Assembly (NCBI RefSeq): GCF_016056375.1 | Contig: NZ_JAEDAE010000005.1 | Coordinates: 186,001-250,000 of the forward strand | DNA: 64,000 bases | Direction: 5' to 3' | From: Hymenobacter negativus | GTDB taxonomy: Bacteria; Bacteroidota; Bacteroidia; Cytophagales; Hymenobacteraceae | In this document: in pieces, positions 23,487 through 31,428 of the stretch | Layout: each line of letters begins with the position of its first letter | Numbering within the stretch: position 1 is the stretch's first letter | Translations under genes and position numbers: made by a program | The notes under the pieces: model-generated | The model's database searches: none | What the model saw: the letters and a program-made list of their open reading frames with translations, nothing else | What the model was told of the DNA's origin: nothing

Positions 23487-25523
23487 ATGCCCGCTACCCC
23501 CCTGCCTGCTGGCACCCCCAGCGAAGGTTATTACATCAACGACGAGGACCGCTTTGCCGGCTCGACGGCCCAGCTGCTGGCCAGCCTGCTCCTGCTCGAC
23601 ACCCCCGACGCCGCCGCCGCGGCCGGATGGGTGAGCCGCAGCGTAGCGGTGCAACAGCTGCTGGATTTTTTCCGGTCGCGGCAGGCCGGCAACGCCCTGT
23701 TCGGCAGCACCAAAATCGCTATCAACCTGGCCGGCCGGGATGCCCTGGACCCGCTCACGATGGGCCTCGAAACCGAGTGCATCCTCATCGACCCGCAGCC
23801 CGGTGCGCCCAAGCGCTACCGCCTGCAGTACACGCCCTACACTACGCCCGGCTGCCTGACGGTGTGGCGCGATGGCTACAGCTTTGGTGGGCAGCAGAGC
23901 ACCGCGCAGTGGGTGGATGCGGCCAGCCCGTTGAGCCTGCTCCGGGAGTTCAGCGAAGACCCGGCCGGCTACGTGTACGCGGCCGGCGACCTGCGCCGGG
24001 GCTACGTCACCGGGGCCACGGAAGAGCAAATTTTCCGCCGCACCGCCGCCGGAGCGGCAACTGCACCCACCGACGTGGCGGGCAATGCCGATTGGGAGCA
24101 CGTCAACGGGCCGGATGCGCCGCAGCCCAATGCGGTCAGCTGGCCCAACCTCATTGGCGACCCGGCCGACAGCGCGGCCCTGATGGACTTGCTGAGCCAG
24201 TATGCGGGCGTCGCCTACGTGGACGCCACCGAGGCCCAGCTGCAATCCGAAATTGACGACCTCGACACGCGCATCACGCAGGCGGAGAACGATGCGGACG
24301 CACTGGATTTGCGGGTAGACGCCGCTGAAGCGTCGCTGCTCAGCCGGCTGAAGGTTCGCGGCGCGTGGGCCGCCAATACGCTCTACGCCGCCAACGACGT
24401 GGTGACCTACCTGGGCACGCCCTACTACCGCACCGGCGCGGCGTTTACGAGCGGCAGCAGCTTCGACCTGAGCAAGTGGACCGCCTTCGGCATCGACAAG
24501 CGGGCGCTGCCGAACTACCAGTCGGAAATCGTGGTCGATGCCGGCTACGACGATTCGTTCCATGCCATTGGCGGCCAGGCCTACGCCATTTCCGTAGCCG
24601 ATTTTGCCGTGTATGCCGTCGGCCCGGCCAGCTACGGCCGGGTAGACGCCTACCGCAACACGGGCACAGGGCCGGTGACCATCACGGCCCCGTCCGGCAC
24701 CACCATCGACGGGGCGGCCAGCCTCGTGCTGCCGGCCACTGGCGATGCCGTGTGGCTGAAAGCGCAGGCCGGGGGCTACGCGGTGGTACTGGATGCGCGC
24801 AAAGCCACCGGCGGCGGCGGCGGTGCTGCCATCGACTACGCCAACCCCATCACGCTGAGCGCGCCCACCACGCTGGCCTCGTTCAAGGCGTACCACCTGA
24901 CCGGCACGGGGTACACCCTGACGCTGCCCACCGGCACCGTGGGCGATTTGATTTCGGTCAACGTGGACCCGGCCGCCACCGGCGTCTACACCGTGGGGCC
25001 GCGCAAGCTCATTTCCGGCGAACTGATGGAGTTCATTCGCCTGACCGGCGGCTGGACCAAGAAAACCGCCGCCACGCTGCCCATTCGGGCCGCCATCAAA
25101 ACCGCCATTGGCGACCAATCGGCCTTGATTCCGGGCGATTACAAGTACCTCAACTTCACCGGGGGCCTCACCGCCGATTCCACCCCCAACCTGCCCGGCC
25201 TGCTCAAAGCCGACGGCAAGAGCCTGGTGGTGCAGCGCGACTGCAACGCCACGGTGACCATCAACGGCGTGCTGGAAAACCTGCAAAACGGGGGCACCTA
25301 CGCCATCGGCCTGAATGCCAACGCGCCAGGCATGAGCGGCAACAACACCCGCTACCAGATACCGGCTGGCCCCGGCAACAACTTCCCCGGCCTGAGCTAC
25401 ACCGGCTTTTTCGCGGCCGGCACCGAACTCACGGTCAACATTTTCGCCTCTGCCGGCGGCAACCTGCGCGGCACCTACGCGGCCGACCCCTACGTGCTGC
25501 AATTCATCGAACTCCTGACCTAA
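23487..25523 (+). CDS. Tail fibre / receptor-binding protein
   Basis: A 678-residue protein starting 3 bases after the tail-tip gene. Residues about 255-290 form a heptad-rich coiled coil (EIDDLDTRITQAENDADALD). Next comes a chitin-binding-like module (RGAWAANTLYAANDVVTYLG, then YYRTGAAFTSG), a fold that binds surface glycans. The rest is beta-rich with many Gly and Thr, as in fibre shafts and tips. Likely a trimeric fibre binding a cell-surface polysaccharide; the receptor cannot be predicted. Confidence 0.75.
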   Translation: MPATPLPAGTPSEGYYINDEDRFAGSTAQLLASLLLLDTPDAAAAAGWVSRSVAVQQLLDFFRSRQAGNALFGSTKIAINLAGRDALDPLTMGLETECILIDPQPGAPKRYRLQYTPYTTPGCLTVWRDGYSFGGQQSTAQWVDAASPLSLLREFSEDPAGYVYAAGDLRRGYVTGATEEQIFRRTAAGAATAPTDVAGNADWEHVNGPDAPQPNAVSWPNLIGDPADSAALMDLLSQYAGVAYVDATEAQLQSEIDDLDTRITQAENDADALDLRVDAAEASLLSRLKVRGAWAANTLYAANDVVTYLGTPYYRTGAAFTSGSSFDLSKWTAFGIDKRALPNYQSEIVVDAGYDDSFHAIGGQAYAISVADFAVYAVGPASYGRVDAYRNTGTGPVTITAPSGTTIDGAASLVLPATGDAVWLKAQAGGYAVVLDARKATGGGGGAAIDYANPITLSAPTTLASFKAYHLTGTGYTLTLPTGTVGDLISVNVDPAATGVYTVGPRKLISGELMEFIRLTGGWTKKTAATLPIRAAIKTAIGDQSALIPGDYKYLNFTGGLTADSTPNLPGLLKADGKSLVVQRDCNATVTINGVLENLQNGGTYAIGLNANAPGMSGNNTRYQIPAGPGNNFPGLSYTGFFAAGTELTVNIFASAGGNLRGTYAADPYVLQFIELLT

Positions 25524-25527
25524 GCCC

Positions 25528-25854
25528 ATGCCCCTGCTCATCACCCCTGTCACCCCGCTTGCCACGCCATCGGGCCTGACCTGTGCCGTCCTGTATGCGA
25601 TTGTCAACAAGGTCGAATTTGACCGCCTCCTGCGCCAGGGCTCTTTCTCCCTCGGCTACTACCTCAACGAATTGGCTTCACGGCCGGGCTCGGGCGTGTC
25701 GGAACTGCCCGTGGACTTGACGCGGGGGTATGCCTTCAGCATCCTGCCCGAACAGGCCGATGCGCTCGAAAGCCCGACGGCGTTTTGCGAAGCCTACGCG
25801 ACACGCGAGCTGCTGGCCCTACTGCCCGGTGCCACCATTGAAACCGTCGAGTAA
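25528..25854 (+). CDS. Hypothetical phage protein after the fibre gene
   Basis: A 108-residue protein starting 4 bases after the fibre stop, with no signal peptide or membrane segment. A small fibre chaperone or assembly factor would fit this position, but no motif supports it. Its end overlaps a 35-residue membrane peptide frame. Confidence 0.6.
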   Translation: MPLLITPVTPLATPSGLTCAVLYAIVNKVEFDRLLRQGSFSLGYYLNELASRPGSGVSELPVDLTRGYAFSILPEQADALESPTAFCEAYATRELLALLPGATIETVE

Positions 25855-25945
25855 CGCCCGGTGGCTGGTGGCGTTCCTGCTGGCCGCCGCCATTGCCGTG
25901 TACTGCTGCTGGCACTGCCCGGCGGCGGCGCTGCCCAAATTCTGA
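25838..25945 (+). CDS. Possible 35-residue single-pass membrane peptide
   Basis: A TTG at 25838 opens a 35-residue frame with a positive N-terminus and one membrane segment (WLVAFLLAAAIAVYCCW). It overlaps the previous gene by 17 bases and lies at the head of the lysis cassette, where small holin or antiholin peptides occur. The start codon is weak, so it may be chance. Confidence 0.3.
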   Translation: MKPSSNARWLVAFLLAAAIAVYCCWHCPAAALPKF

Positions 25946-25989
25946 TTCTACCATTTTTCATCTACCGCCGCGCGGTCTGCGCTTCAACC

Positions 25990-26286
25990 ATGCCTCTACC
26001 CCTTCTCTGCTGCCTACTTGGCTTAGGCTCGACCATTATCATCGCCGTCATCGGCGGGCTGCTCAGCCGCAGCATCCGCCAAATGGATGAAAAGCTCGAC
26101 ACCAACTGCGACGCCGTGGCGGCCATCAAGGCCGATATGAAGGGTTACGAACTGCTGGCCCAGCACCTCACCGAGAAAAATAACAAGCTCGAGCAGAAGG
26201 TGGACACCCTCAGCAAGTCCCATGCGGAAATCGACAAGTTCATCGCGGTGCAGGTCGCGCTGCATAAAATCACCCCACCTCTTTAA
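25990..26286 (+). CDS. Membrane-anchored coiled-coil protein of the lysis cassette
   Basis: A 98-residue protein from the ATG at 25990: one N-terminal membrane segment (residues 3-25, LLCCLLGLGSTIIIAVIGGLL) and then a heptad-rich coiled coil (about 30-92). Phage lysis cassettes often carry such proteins as holin accessories, antiholins or inner-membrane spanin-like parts. It lies 15 bases before the holin candidate. Exact role unknown. Confidence 0.65.
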   Translation: MPLPLLCCLLGLGSTIIIAVIGGLLSRSIRQMDEKLDTNCDAVAAIKADMKGYELLAQHLTEKNNKLEQKVDTLSKSHAEIDKFIAVQVALHKITPPL

Positions 26287-26301
26287 TCCTTTTTTCTGCT
26301 T

Positions 26302-26718
26302 ATGCTCCGCAAGCTCACCCCCTACCTCCTATTCGGCGTCCTCGGCCTGCTCATGCTGGCCGGGGCGCAATTCTTCCCGCAGGCCATCGCCTGGCTCTAC
26401 GACGCCACGGCCGGGCCCGGCTCCGCAGCCTCCGGCGCCATGGTGGCCGCCGGGCAGCAGGCCAGCGGCTGGGTGCCCTCGGCTACGGTGGCCAGCAAGT
26501 TCATCACGTTTGCCGGTGCCTACCTGCTGGCCGTGCTCCTGCCGTGGGGGGTGCAGCACCTGACGCACCCCATGCCGACCCGCTGGGCGAAGCTGCGCTA
26601 CAGCAAAGCCTTTGCGCTGCTCGCGCGCGAAAAGCAATTCGCCGTGAACAATCACCTGCAACTGGTTAACGTCATTCGGGCCGCCGCCGCCCTGCTGTTT
26701 GCGGCGCTGGTCGTATGA
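26302..26718 (+). CDS. Candidate holin with three membrane segments
   Basis: A 138-residue membrane protein. Hydrophobic segments lie at about residues 7-25, 66-84 and 120-138, with basic residues between the last two (RWAKLRYSKAFALLAREK). Size and position just before the lysin gene fit a holin that opens the inner membrane at the end of infection. Holins share little sequence, so this is by topology and context. TTTTTTCTGC precedes the start. It overlaps the lysin start by four bases. Confidence 0.6.
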   Translation: MLRKLTPYLLFGVLGLLMLAGAQFFPQAIAWLYDATAGPGSAASGAMVAAGQQASGWVPSATVASKFITFAGAYLLAVLLPWGVQHLTHPMPTRWAKLRYSKAFALLAREKQFAVNNHLQLVNVIRAAAALLFAALVV

Positions 26719-27302
26719 GCAGGCTGCTAGTTGTTAGTTGCCTGTTGTTAGCTGTTAGCTTTCAGTTGTGCGCCCAGCCCACCCCTCTCCCTCGGGGAGG
26801 GGGTGCGGCAACCTGCACCCTCAACTTCCTCGCTTCCCTGCTGTGGGTGCGCGAAAGCCAGGGCTACAACGCCGGCCCCGGCGTGGCCCTGCTCGTCAAG
26901 GGTGGTGGCGGCAACTATGCCACGCGGCCCGAATACTGCGGCTTCACGCAGGCCTACGCCCAGCGACATTGCGGACTGCCGATTCCCCGCAACGGGATGC
27001 AGGGCGCGGCCAATGCTTGGTTTCCGCTCACTGGCCCCGATGCCTGGCGCACCGTGTTTCAGCGCGCCGCGGGCCGGGGTTCGATTGACAGCATCCGCGT
27101 GGGGCAGAAAGCCGGCTTCGACTATGGGGCCGGTATTCACCACGTCGGCGCCGTGGCGGAGCTAGGCCGAGCGGTGCGGGCTGGCCGGGCCCCGCGCTCG
27201 GTGTGGACCTGGGCCGGTAACGAGGGCACCAGCACGGCCGCTGGCGTGAAGCGCACCCTCTACCCCATCGGGGCCATTGATGGCTTGGCTAACTGGAATT
27301 GA
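26715..27302 (+). CDS. Exported CHAP-like endolysin
   Basis: A 195-residue protein: signal sequence (residues 1-20, ending in CAQ), then a CHAP/NlpC-like cysteine amidase-peptidase domain with catalytic Cys75 (PEYCGFTQAYA) and His142/143 (GIHHVGAV), and a later polar partner in WTWAGNEGTS. It would cut peptidoglycan in the periplasm; export by its own signal would make it partly independent of the holin. The DNA encoding residues 5-30 consists of two dispersed repeat types, which is unusual. The start overlaps the holin candidate (ATGA). Confidence 0.75.
   Translation: MSRLLVVSCLLLAVSFQLCAQPTPLPRGGGAATCTLNFLASLLWVRESQGYNAGPGVALLVKGGGGNYATRPEYCGFTQAYAQRHCGLPIPRNGMQGAANAWFPLTGPDAWRTVFQRAAGRGSIDSIRVGQKAGFDYGAGIHHVGAVAELGRAVRAGRAPRSVWTWAGNEGTSTAAGVKRTLYPIGAIDGLANWN
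26727..26803. repeat. Dispersed repeat sequences inside the lysin signal-peptide region
   Basis: Bases 26727-26767 are an iterated GTTAGTTG/GTTAGCTGTTAGC sequence, and 26782-26803 a CCCCTCTCC / GGGGAGGGG hairpin. Both look like non-coding repeats that occur between genes; here they encode the hydrophobic signal segment (LLVVSCLLLAVSF) and the PTPLPRGGG linker. Confidence 0.5.
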
Positions 27303-27303
27303 T

Positions 27304-27693
27304 ATGCGCCTACTACTGCTCTCCTGCTGCCTGTTGGCACTTTCGTGCGGCCGGGGCGAATTCGCCGGCGTGGAAAGCGTCGGCACCACGGCCGATGATA
27401 CCACCCGCGTGCCCGCCGACACCCGCATTGGCAAGCTGAAGGCCAAAACCGTCATCATCCAGCAGGGCACCGGCAACGTGGCCACGCCGACCGATAACAC
27501 AAAGGCCGGCCAAAAAGGCGGCTCGGCCGCCACGGGCCCAGGCGCAGTGGCCAGCACCACTACTACCAAACCCGCCGGCTTGCCCTGGTGGGTGTTCGCC
27601 TTGGTGGGCGTGCTGAGCATTGCCGCGTGGGAATGGCTCACAGCAAAATTCAGCCTCACATCCTGGCTGCCGTGGCGGGTGAAGCCGGGTTAG
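27304..27693 (+). CDS. Lipoprotein with C-terminal membrane segment: candidate unimolecular spanin
   Basis: A 129-residue protein with a lipobox (LALSC, Cys15) and a single membrane segment close to the C-terminus (about residues 94-112, PWWVFALVGVLSIAAW). The Thr/Lys/Gly-rich middle would span the periplasm. An outer-membrane lipid anchor plus inner-membrane anchor in one chain is the layout of u-spanins such as phage T1 gp11 (about 130 residues), which fuse the two membranes in the last lysis step. Position after the lysin agrees. No sequence similarity claimed. The ATG at 27304 opens the signal sequence. Confidence 0.62.
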   Translation: MRLLLLSCCLLALSCGRGEFAGVESVGTTADDTTRVPADTRIGKLKAKTVIIQQGTGNVATPTDNTKAGQKGGSAATGPGAVASTTTTKPAGLPWWVFALVGVLSIAAWEWLTAKFSLTSWLPWRVKPG

Positions 27694-27730
27694 CTAAATC
27701 CAGTTAACTTATAAGTGAAGTGTTATAAGC

Positions 27731-27762
27731 AAAAAGCCACGGCCGGTTGGTCGGGGCTTTTT
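27731..27762 (+). terminator. Terminator at the end of the phage late operon
   Basis: AAAAAGCC-A-CGGCC-GGTT-GGTCG-GGGCTTTTT forms a strong stem with flanking A and T runs, so it could act in both directions: for the lysis operon on the plus strand and the minus-strand gene ending at 27772. Confidence 0.8.
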
Positions 27763-27771
27763 GTTAAAATG

Positions 27772-28173
27772 TCAGCAATCAAATGATATGTCGACGTAGA
27801 CGGCCTGCGCGTAGGTTGCCGGCACGACATCTCGTAATTGAAAGGGGTTTGTAGGATATGGAATACTTTTCATTTCCCATATGTACACGCGATTGGCGTC
27901 TTGCATATGAAATCCAATATGTGGGTCGCCATTACCGTCCGGTCTCACCTCAATAGTATGTTTCCCAGCGTCGACAAACGTGAACTTCAATACCCATTCG
28001 TCGTTGGTATCTGTGCTACTGATGTCCGCATAGAATTTAAACACCCCATTCGGAAACACTTGAAACAAGCCATTGCGCAACGACCCGTCGCCAGCGGTCA
28101 GTTGAAACGAAAAGTACTTGCGCTTGCCGGGTTCCTCAATTAGGGTAAACCGGCTGTTTGAGTAGTTTCTCAT
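27772..28173 (-). CDS. Hypothetical opposite-strand cargo protein
   Basis: A 133-residue protein without signal peptide or membrane segment, beta-rich in appearance (GLFQVFPNGVFKFYADI, EWVLKFTFVDAGKHTIEV). Its codon use is less GC-rich than that of the phage late genes, and it lies between the phage terminator and the tRNA, a usual place for lysogenic cargo. No family is recognised. Confidence 0.6.
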   Translation of the reverse strand: MRNYSNSRFTLIEEPGKRKYFSFQLTAGDGSLRNGLFQVFPNGVFKFYADISSTDTNDEWVLKFTFVDAGKHTIEVRPDGNGDPHIGFHMQDANRVYIWEMKSIPYPTNPFQLRDVVPATYAQAVYVDISFDC

Positions 28174-28203
28174 AGCCTTTTTTATTTTCCATAAACATAG
28201 TAA

Positions 28204-28476
28204 TTAATCCGTATTGGACAACCAATCCGGCAGCTTCACGAACATCGCGTAATCCTCCAGCCGGTCATTCTCGGTGCCCGCCTCGAAGGCGAAAAGGTGC
28301 GTGACCTTGTTTTGGTCCACATCGTAGTTCAATTCGACGAAGAAGCCGCCGGGCATTTGGTAAAGCATGACAGCTTGGTGCACGTCGTCCCAGCGCCGGG
28401 CGAGGTAGTTGCCCACAGCGTGTACGGTGGCGAGTTGGGCCTCGTTGGGCAATAAACTGAATTGGTAGAAGGTCAC
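28204..28476 (-). CDS. Small hypothetical protein of a lineage-specific family
   Basis: A 90-residue acidic protein from the GTG at 28476 (MTFYQFSLLPNEAQLATVHA). A longer frame reaches 28566, but its first codons lie in the tRNA terminator hairpin, so the inner start is preferred. The pattern (LARRWDDVHQAVMLYQMPGGF, then FFVELNYDVDQNKV) matches small proteins I recall as common in Hymenobacter, of unknown function. Probably co-transcribed with the gene at 27772-28173, 30 bases downstream. Confidence 0.6.
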   Translation of the reverse strand: MTFYQFSLLPNEAQLATVHAVGNYLARRWDDVHQAVMLYQMPGGFFVELNYDVDQNKVTHLFAFEAGTENDRLEDYAMFVKLPDWLSNTD

Positions 28477-28551
28477 GTCAGCATGATAAAAACATATGCA
28501 ACGGCACGCAGCAATAGCCTTCTCCGGTTGCAAAATCGGGTGCAAATCAAT

Positions 28552-28587
28552 AAAAAAGCCCCTCACGCTATCGTGAGAGGCTTTTTT
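28552..28587 (-). terminator. Terminator after the tRNA gene
   Basis: AAAAAAGCC-CCTCACG-CTAT-CGTGAG-AGG-CTTTTTT: a near-perfect stem with A and T runs, directly next to the 3' end of the minus-strand tRNA. It would also insulate the cargo genes. Confidence 0.85.
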
Positions 28588-28588
28588 G

Positions 28589-28662
28589 TGGGCCCAACTG
28601 GAATCGAACCAGTGACCTACTGATTATGAGTCAGTTGCTCTAACCGATTGAGCTATAGGCCC
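28589..28662 (-). tRNA. tRNA with CAU anticodon: probably tRNA-Ile2, possibly elongator tRNA-Met
   Basis: A complete 74-base cloverleaf on the minus strand: acceptor GGGCCTA/TGGGCCC, D-arm GCTC ... GAGC, anticodon arm ACTGA-CTCATAA-TCAGT (anticodon CAT), T-arm ACTGG-TTCGATT-CCAGT, discriminator A, no encoded CCA. Acceptor pairs C4-G69 and C5-G68 are the ones I associate with lysidine synthase (TilS) recognition of tRNA-Ile2, favouring Ile over Met; this is an inference. Its 3' end faces the prophage, as expected for an attachment-site tRNA. Confidence 0.9.
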
Positions 28663-28760
28663 GGTGCTGGAGGCAGTCATCTTTCACCTCAACCCTGCCG
28701 TTGCCGGCCCTCCAACGGTGCAAAAGTACGACCTTCGCGGACGGAAAAACAAGCCAGCCC

Positions 28761-29420
28761 ATGCTTCCCCACTTATTGTTCGATTTCGGCGGTGTTATCA
28801 TCGATATTGATTACGACGCCACTCCTGTGGCTATGCGCCGGCTGAGCCGCGCCGGCAACACCATCCAGTTTTCGCAGGCCAGCCAGGCCGAGCTGTTCGA
28901 CCGGTTCGAGACTGGCCAACTCTCCCCCGCCGAGTTCCGGGCTGGGCTGCGGGCAGCCTACGACCTTGACGCCACCGATGCCGAGCTTGACGCCGCCTGG
29001 CACGCCATGCTGCTCGACGTGCCCGCCGAGCGCCTGGCCCTCATCGGCGAGCTACGGCGGCAGGGCCACCAAACGGCGCTGCTCAGCAACACCAACACGC
29101 TGCACATTGCCGAAATCAACCAGCGACTCGCCGCCAAATATGGCTTCAAAAACGGCATTGCCGACGTGCTCGACCGCGTGTTCTACTCGCAGGAAGTAGG
29201 CCTGCGCAAGCCCGGCGAGGAAATATTCCGGCACGCGCTGCGCGAAATGAACTGGCGGCCCGAAGACGTGTTGTTCATCGAGGACAGCCCGCAGCACATT
29301 GCCACGGCCCGCCGCCTGGGGCTGCGGGTGCTGCACCTGGCCCCGCCGCTCACCCTCACCACTGCCCTGCCCGAAGCCCTCCGTGTCTTTCCCCGAGAAT
29401 ACCCCGTTGCCCATTCCTGA
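28761..29420 (+). CDS. HAD-family phosphatase (YihX-like)
   Basis: A 219-residue haloacid dehalogenase-type hydrolase. Motif I is FDFGGVI with nucleophile Asp8 (GG in place of DGT, as in the YihX/HAD-IA group), motif II LLSNTN, motif III Lys in GLRKPGEEIF, motif IV FIEDSPQHI. YihX-type enzymes release phosphate from glucose-1-phosphate and other small sugar phosphates; the substrate here is not determined. Its end overlaps the start of the protease gene by 38 bases if that gene starts at the GTG at 29383. Confidence 0.85.
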   Translation: MLPHLLFDFGGVIIDIDYDATPVAMRRLSRAGNTIQFSQASQAELFDRFETGQLSPAEFRAGLRAAYDLDATDAELDAAWHAMLLDVPAERLALIGELRRQGHQTALLSNTNTLHIAEINQRLAAKYGFKNGIADVLDRVFYSQEVGLRKPGEEIFRHALREMNWRPEDVLFIEDSPQHIATARRLGLRVLHLAPPLTLTTALPEALRVFPREYPVAHS

Positions 29421-30591
29421 ACCTGATTTCGCGGGTTTTCCTGCCGATGTAGCCGCTCCGGTGGCCACGGATGCGCCCGGCCGCCTGGCCCGGGCGCGGG
29501 CGCTGTTCCGGCGGTTCGAGCGGCCGGAGCCGTCGCCGGGCCGCACGGCGGCGGTGCACATCGGGCTATTTTTGATAACGCTTGTTACGACCACGCTGGC
29601 GGGCATTCAGCTCACGCGCGGCGCGGTCGATTTTCTACCGCTTGATGTATTTCTGTTGCGCGGGCCGGCCTTGTGGGCGGAAGTGCAGCGCGGGCTGTGG
29701 TTTGCGCTGCCGTTTCTGGGGGTGCTCACGGTGCACGAGTTTGGGCATTATTTCACGGCGCGCTACAACCGAGTGCGGAGTTCGCTGCCTTACTATATCC
29801 CCTTTCCGATGGGGCTGGGCACGTTCGGGGCCATCATTCGCATTCGGGAGCGGATTTTTTCGCGGCGCGAGTTTTTTGATATCGGGCTGGCCGGGCCATT
29901 GGCGGGCTTCCTGGTGGCGGTGCCGCTGCTGATTTACGGCTTTACGCACCTGCCGCCGCATAATACACTTTCTATTCCAGCTTCGGCAGATTTTACCCTG
30001 GCTCGCCCGCTGCTCTATCAATTCCTAGAAAAAACCTTTGCCGACCCCACCCGCCTGCCCCACCCGCTGGAGCTGCTGCACTACCCCGTGCTGCTGGCTG
30101 GCTCGCTCAGCCTGTTTTTCACGGCGCTGAACCTGCTGCCCATGGGCCAGCTCGACGGTGGGCACATCCTGTACGGGCTGCTGGGGCCGCGGCGCTTCAA
30201 CCGCATGGTGCCGGTGCTGTTCACGGGCTTCATTTTTTATGCCGGGCTGGGGTTGTTTTCGCTGCACGACGACTGGCAAACCTGGCTCTATGGTGGGCCA
30301 GTGTACGCTGGGTATCTGGCCCTGATATTCTGGCGGGTGCTGCCCCGGCCGCGCCAGGGACTGTTGCTGGCGGCCGGCATCTGGGCGGCACAGCTGGCGG
30401 GGGCCGCGCTGCTGCCGGGCGTAGTGGGCAACCCCGGCTGGCTGGTGTTTGGGCTGCTGCTGGGGCGGTTTACAGGCATTTACCACCCGCCGGCTCCTGA
30501 TGAGCGCGCCCTGAGCCTCGGCCGGCAGCTGCTAGGCTGGCTGATGGTGGTTATTTTTGTGCTTTGCTTCACGCCGAGCCCGTTTGCTTAA
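29383..30591 (+). CDS. Site-2 protease family membrane metallopeptidase (M50)
   Basis: A 402-residue multi-pass membrane protein. The zinc-binding HEFGH lies in the first conserved membrane segment, and the second metal-ligand motif is NLLPMGQLDGGH in a later one; together these define the site-2 protease/M50 family. About nine hydrophobic segments are visible. Family members cut membrane-embedded substrates such as anti-sigma factors; the target here is unknown. The GTG at 29383 is the likely start. The overlap with the HAD gene suggests co-transcription. Confidence 0.88.
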   Translation: MSFPENTPLPIPEPDFAGFPADVAAPVATDAPGRLARARALFRRFERPEPSPGRTAAVHIGLFLITLVTTTLAGIQLTRGAVDFLPLDVFLLRGPALWAEVQRGLWFALPFLGVLTVHEFGHYFTARYNRVRSSLPYYIPFPMGLGTFGAIIRIRERIFSRREFFDIGLAGPLAGFLVAVPLLIYGFTHLPPHNTLSIPASADFTLARPLLYQFLEKTFADPTRLPHPLELLHYPVLLAGSLSLFFTALNLLPMGQLDGGHILYGLLGPRRFNRMVPVLFTGFIFYAGLGLFSLHDDWQTWLYGGPVYAGYLALIFWRVLPRPRQGLLLAAGIWAAQLAGAALLPGVVGNPGWLVFGLLLGRFTGIYHPPAPDERALSLGRQLLGWLMVVIFVLCFTPSPFA

Positions 30592-30618
30592 GAGGAATGC
30601 GATTTCCTGCAAAGGCAT

Positions 30619-30721
30619 CTGTCATCCTGAGCTCGCGAAGGACCTTACCGCGTTCGCTTTATTGTAATTACGGCAAACTATTCCTGCTTGATAAGGTCCT
30701 TCGCTACGCTCAGGCTGACAG
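30619..30721. repeat. Dispersed inverted repeat between genes
   Basis: CTGTCATCCTGAGC ... GCGAAGGACCTTA (30619-30647) is inverted at 30692-30721 with few mismatches, enclosing a 44-base AT-rich centre. The TCATCCTGAGC...GAAGGACCTT theme is familiar to me from repeats scattered through Hymenobacter genomes. It may be a MITE-like or transcription-ending element. It fills most of the gap between the protease gene and the next gene. Confidence 0.65.
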
Positions 30722-30780
30722 ACGAATTCATTACGCCGCCTTCTCTCCCTTCCTTCTACCAATACCTACTCCTCCCCTGA

Positions 30781-31419
30781 ATGATTTTTAGCCAAAAACA
30801 GCTTTTTTTGGGTACTACGCATCTTGAACTGCGGGCCGAAAGCCTCTACGTGTGCAAGCGCAACCCGCAGGGCGTGCCCACCCTCGAAACCGAGGTGCCC
30901 TACGAAGAAATTCTTCCTATTAAATCCGGCGAGCATCGCCACATTCCCACCAACCAGCTGCTGCTCACGGGGCTGCTGCTGGTGTTTCTGGGCTACGGCC
31001 CGTGGCGCGAGTGGCTGGCCACCGGGCACGCCGACATCGCGCTGTATTCGTGGTGGCTGGTTTTTGGGTTGAATGTGCTGGCCAGCTGGCTGCGCTTCGA
31101 GCAGCAGTGGTGCACGTTCCGGCTGCGCACGGCGCACCTGGCCGTCACGCTGGCCGGGCGGCCCTGGCAGCGCAAGCAGTTTCGGGCGCTGGTGGCGGAG
31201 CTGGAGCGCCGCACCAAAACCTACCTGCGCGACGAATACGGCCAGGTGAACCCGCTGGGCTTCATCGAGCCGCAACTGCGCCGCGTAGCCTGGCTGCACG
31301 AACTGGAAGTCCTCAGCGCCCCCGAAGCCCAAGCCCTGAGCACCCGCCTCACCGGCCGGCGCGGGGCTGCTACGCTCCGCAGCATGGGCCAGGAGTTGGA
31401 ATCTCCCTACCTGAACTAA
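30781..31419 (+). CDS. Membrane protein of unknown function, PH-like N-terminus
   Basis: A 212-residue protein. Residues 1-55 look like a small PH-like beta domain (LFLGTTHLELRAESLYVCKR ... EVPYEEILPI), followed by two membrane segments near residues 60-76 and 87-102 and a basic, helical C-terminal half. This is the layout of bacterial PH-domain membrane proteins of unknown function. It lies 9 bases before the glycosyltransferase gene and is probably in its transcript. Confidence 0.65.
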   Translation: MIFSQKQLFLGTTHLELRAESLYVCKRNPQGVPTLETEVPYEEILPIKSGEHRHIPTNQLLLTGLLLVFLGYGPWREWLATGHADIALYSWWLVFGLNVLASWLRFEQQWCTFRLRTAHLAVTLAGRPWQRKQFRALVAELERRTKTYLRDEYGQVNPLGFIEPQLRRVAWLHELEVLSAPEAQALSTRLTGRRGAATLRSMGQELESPYLN

Positions 31420-31428
31420 CCGGCCGCC

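Noticed and set aside
20571..25610. Long minus-strand open frames of about 715 and 719 codons (20571-22718, 23451-25610)
   Set aside because: They lie antisense to the tail-tip and fibre genes, have low-complexity Arg/Gly/His/Val-rich translations and no recognisable domain. This is the usual shadow effect of GC-rich third positions.
685..28605. The T-arm at 685-701 and the tRNA T-arm as attL and attR of the prophage
   Set aside because: They are in inverted, not direct, orientation and differ in sequence outside the T-arm; integration between them would not give this arrangement.
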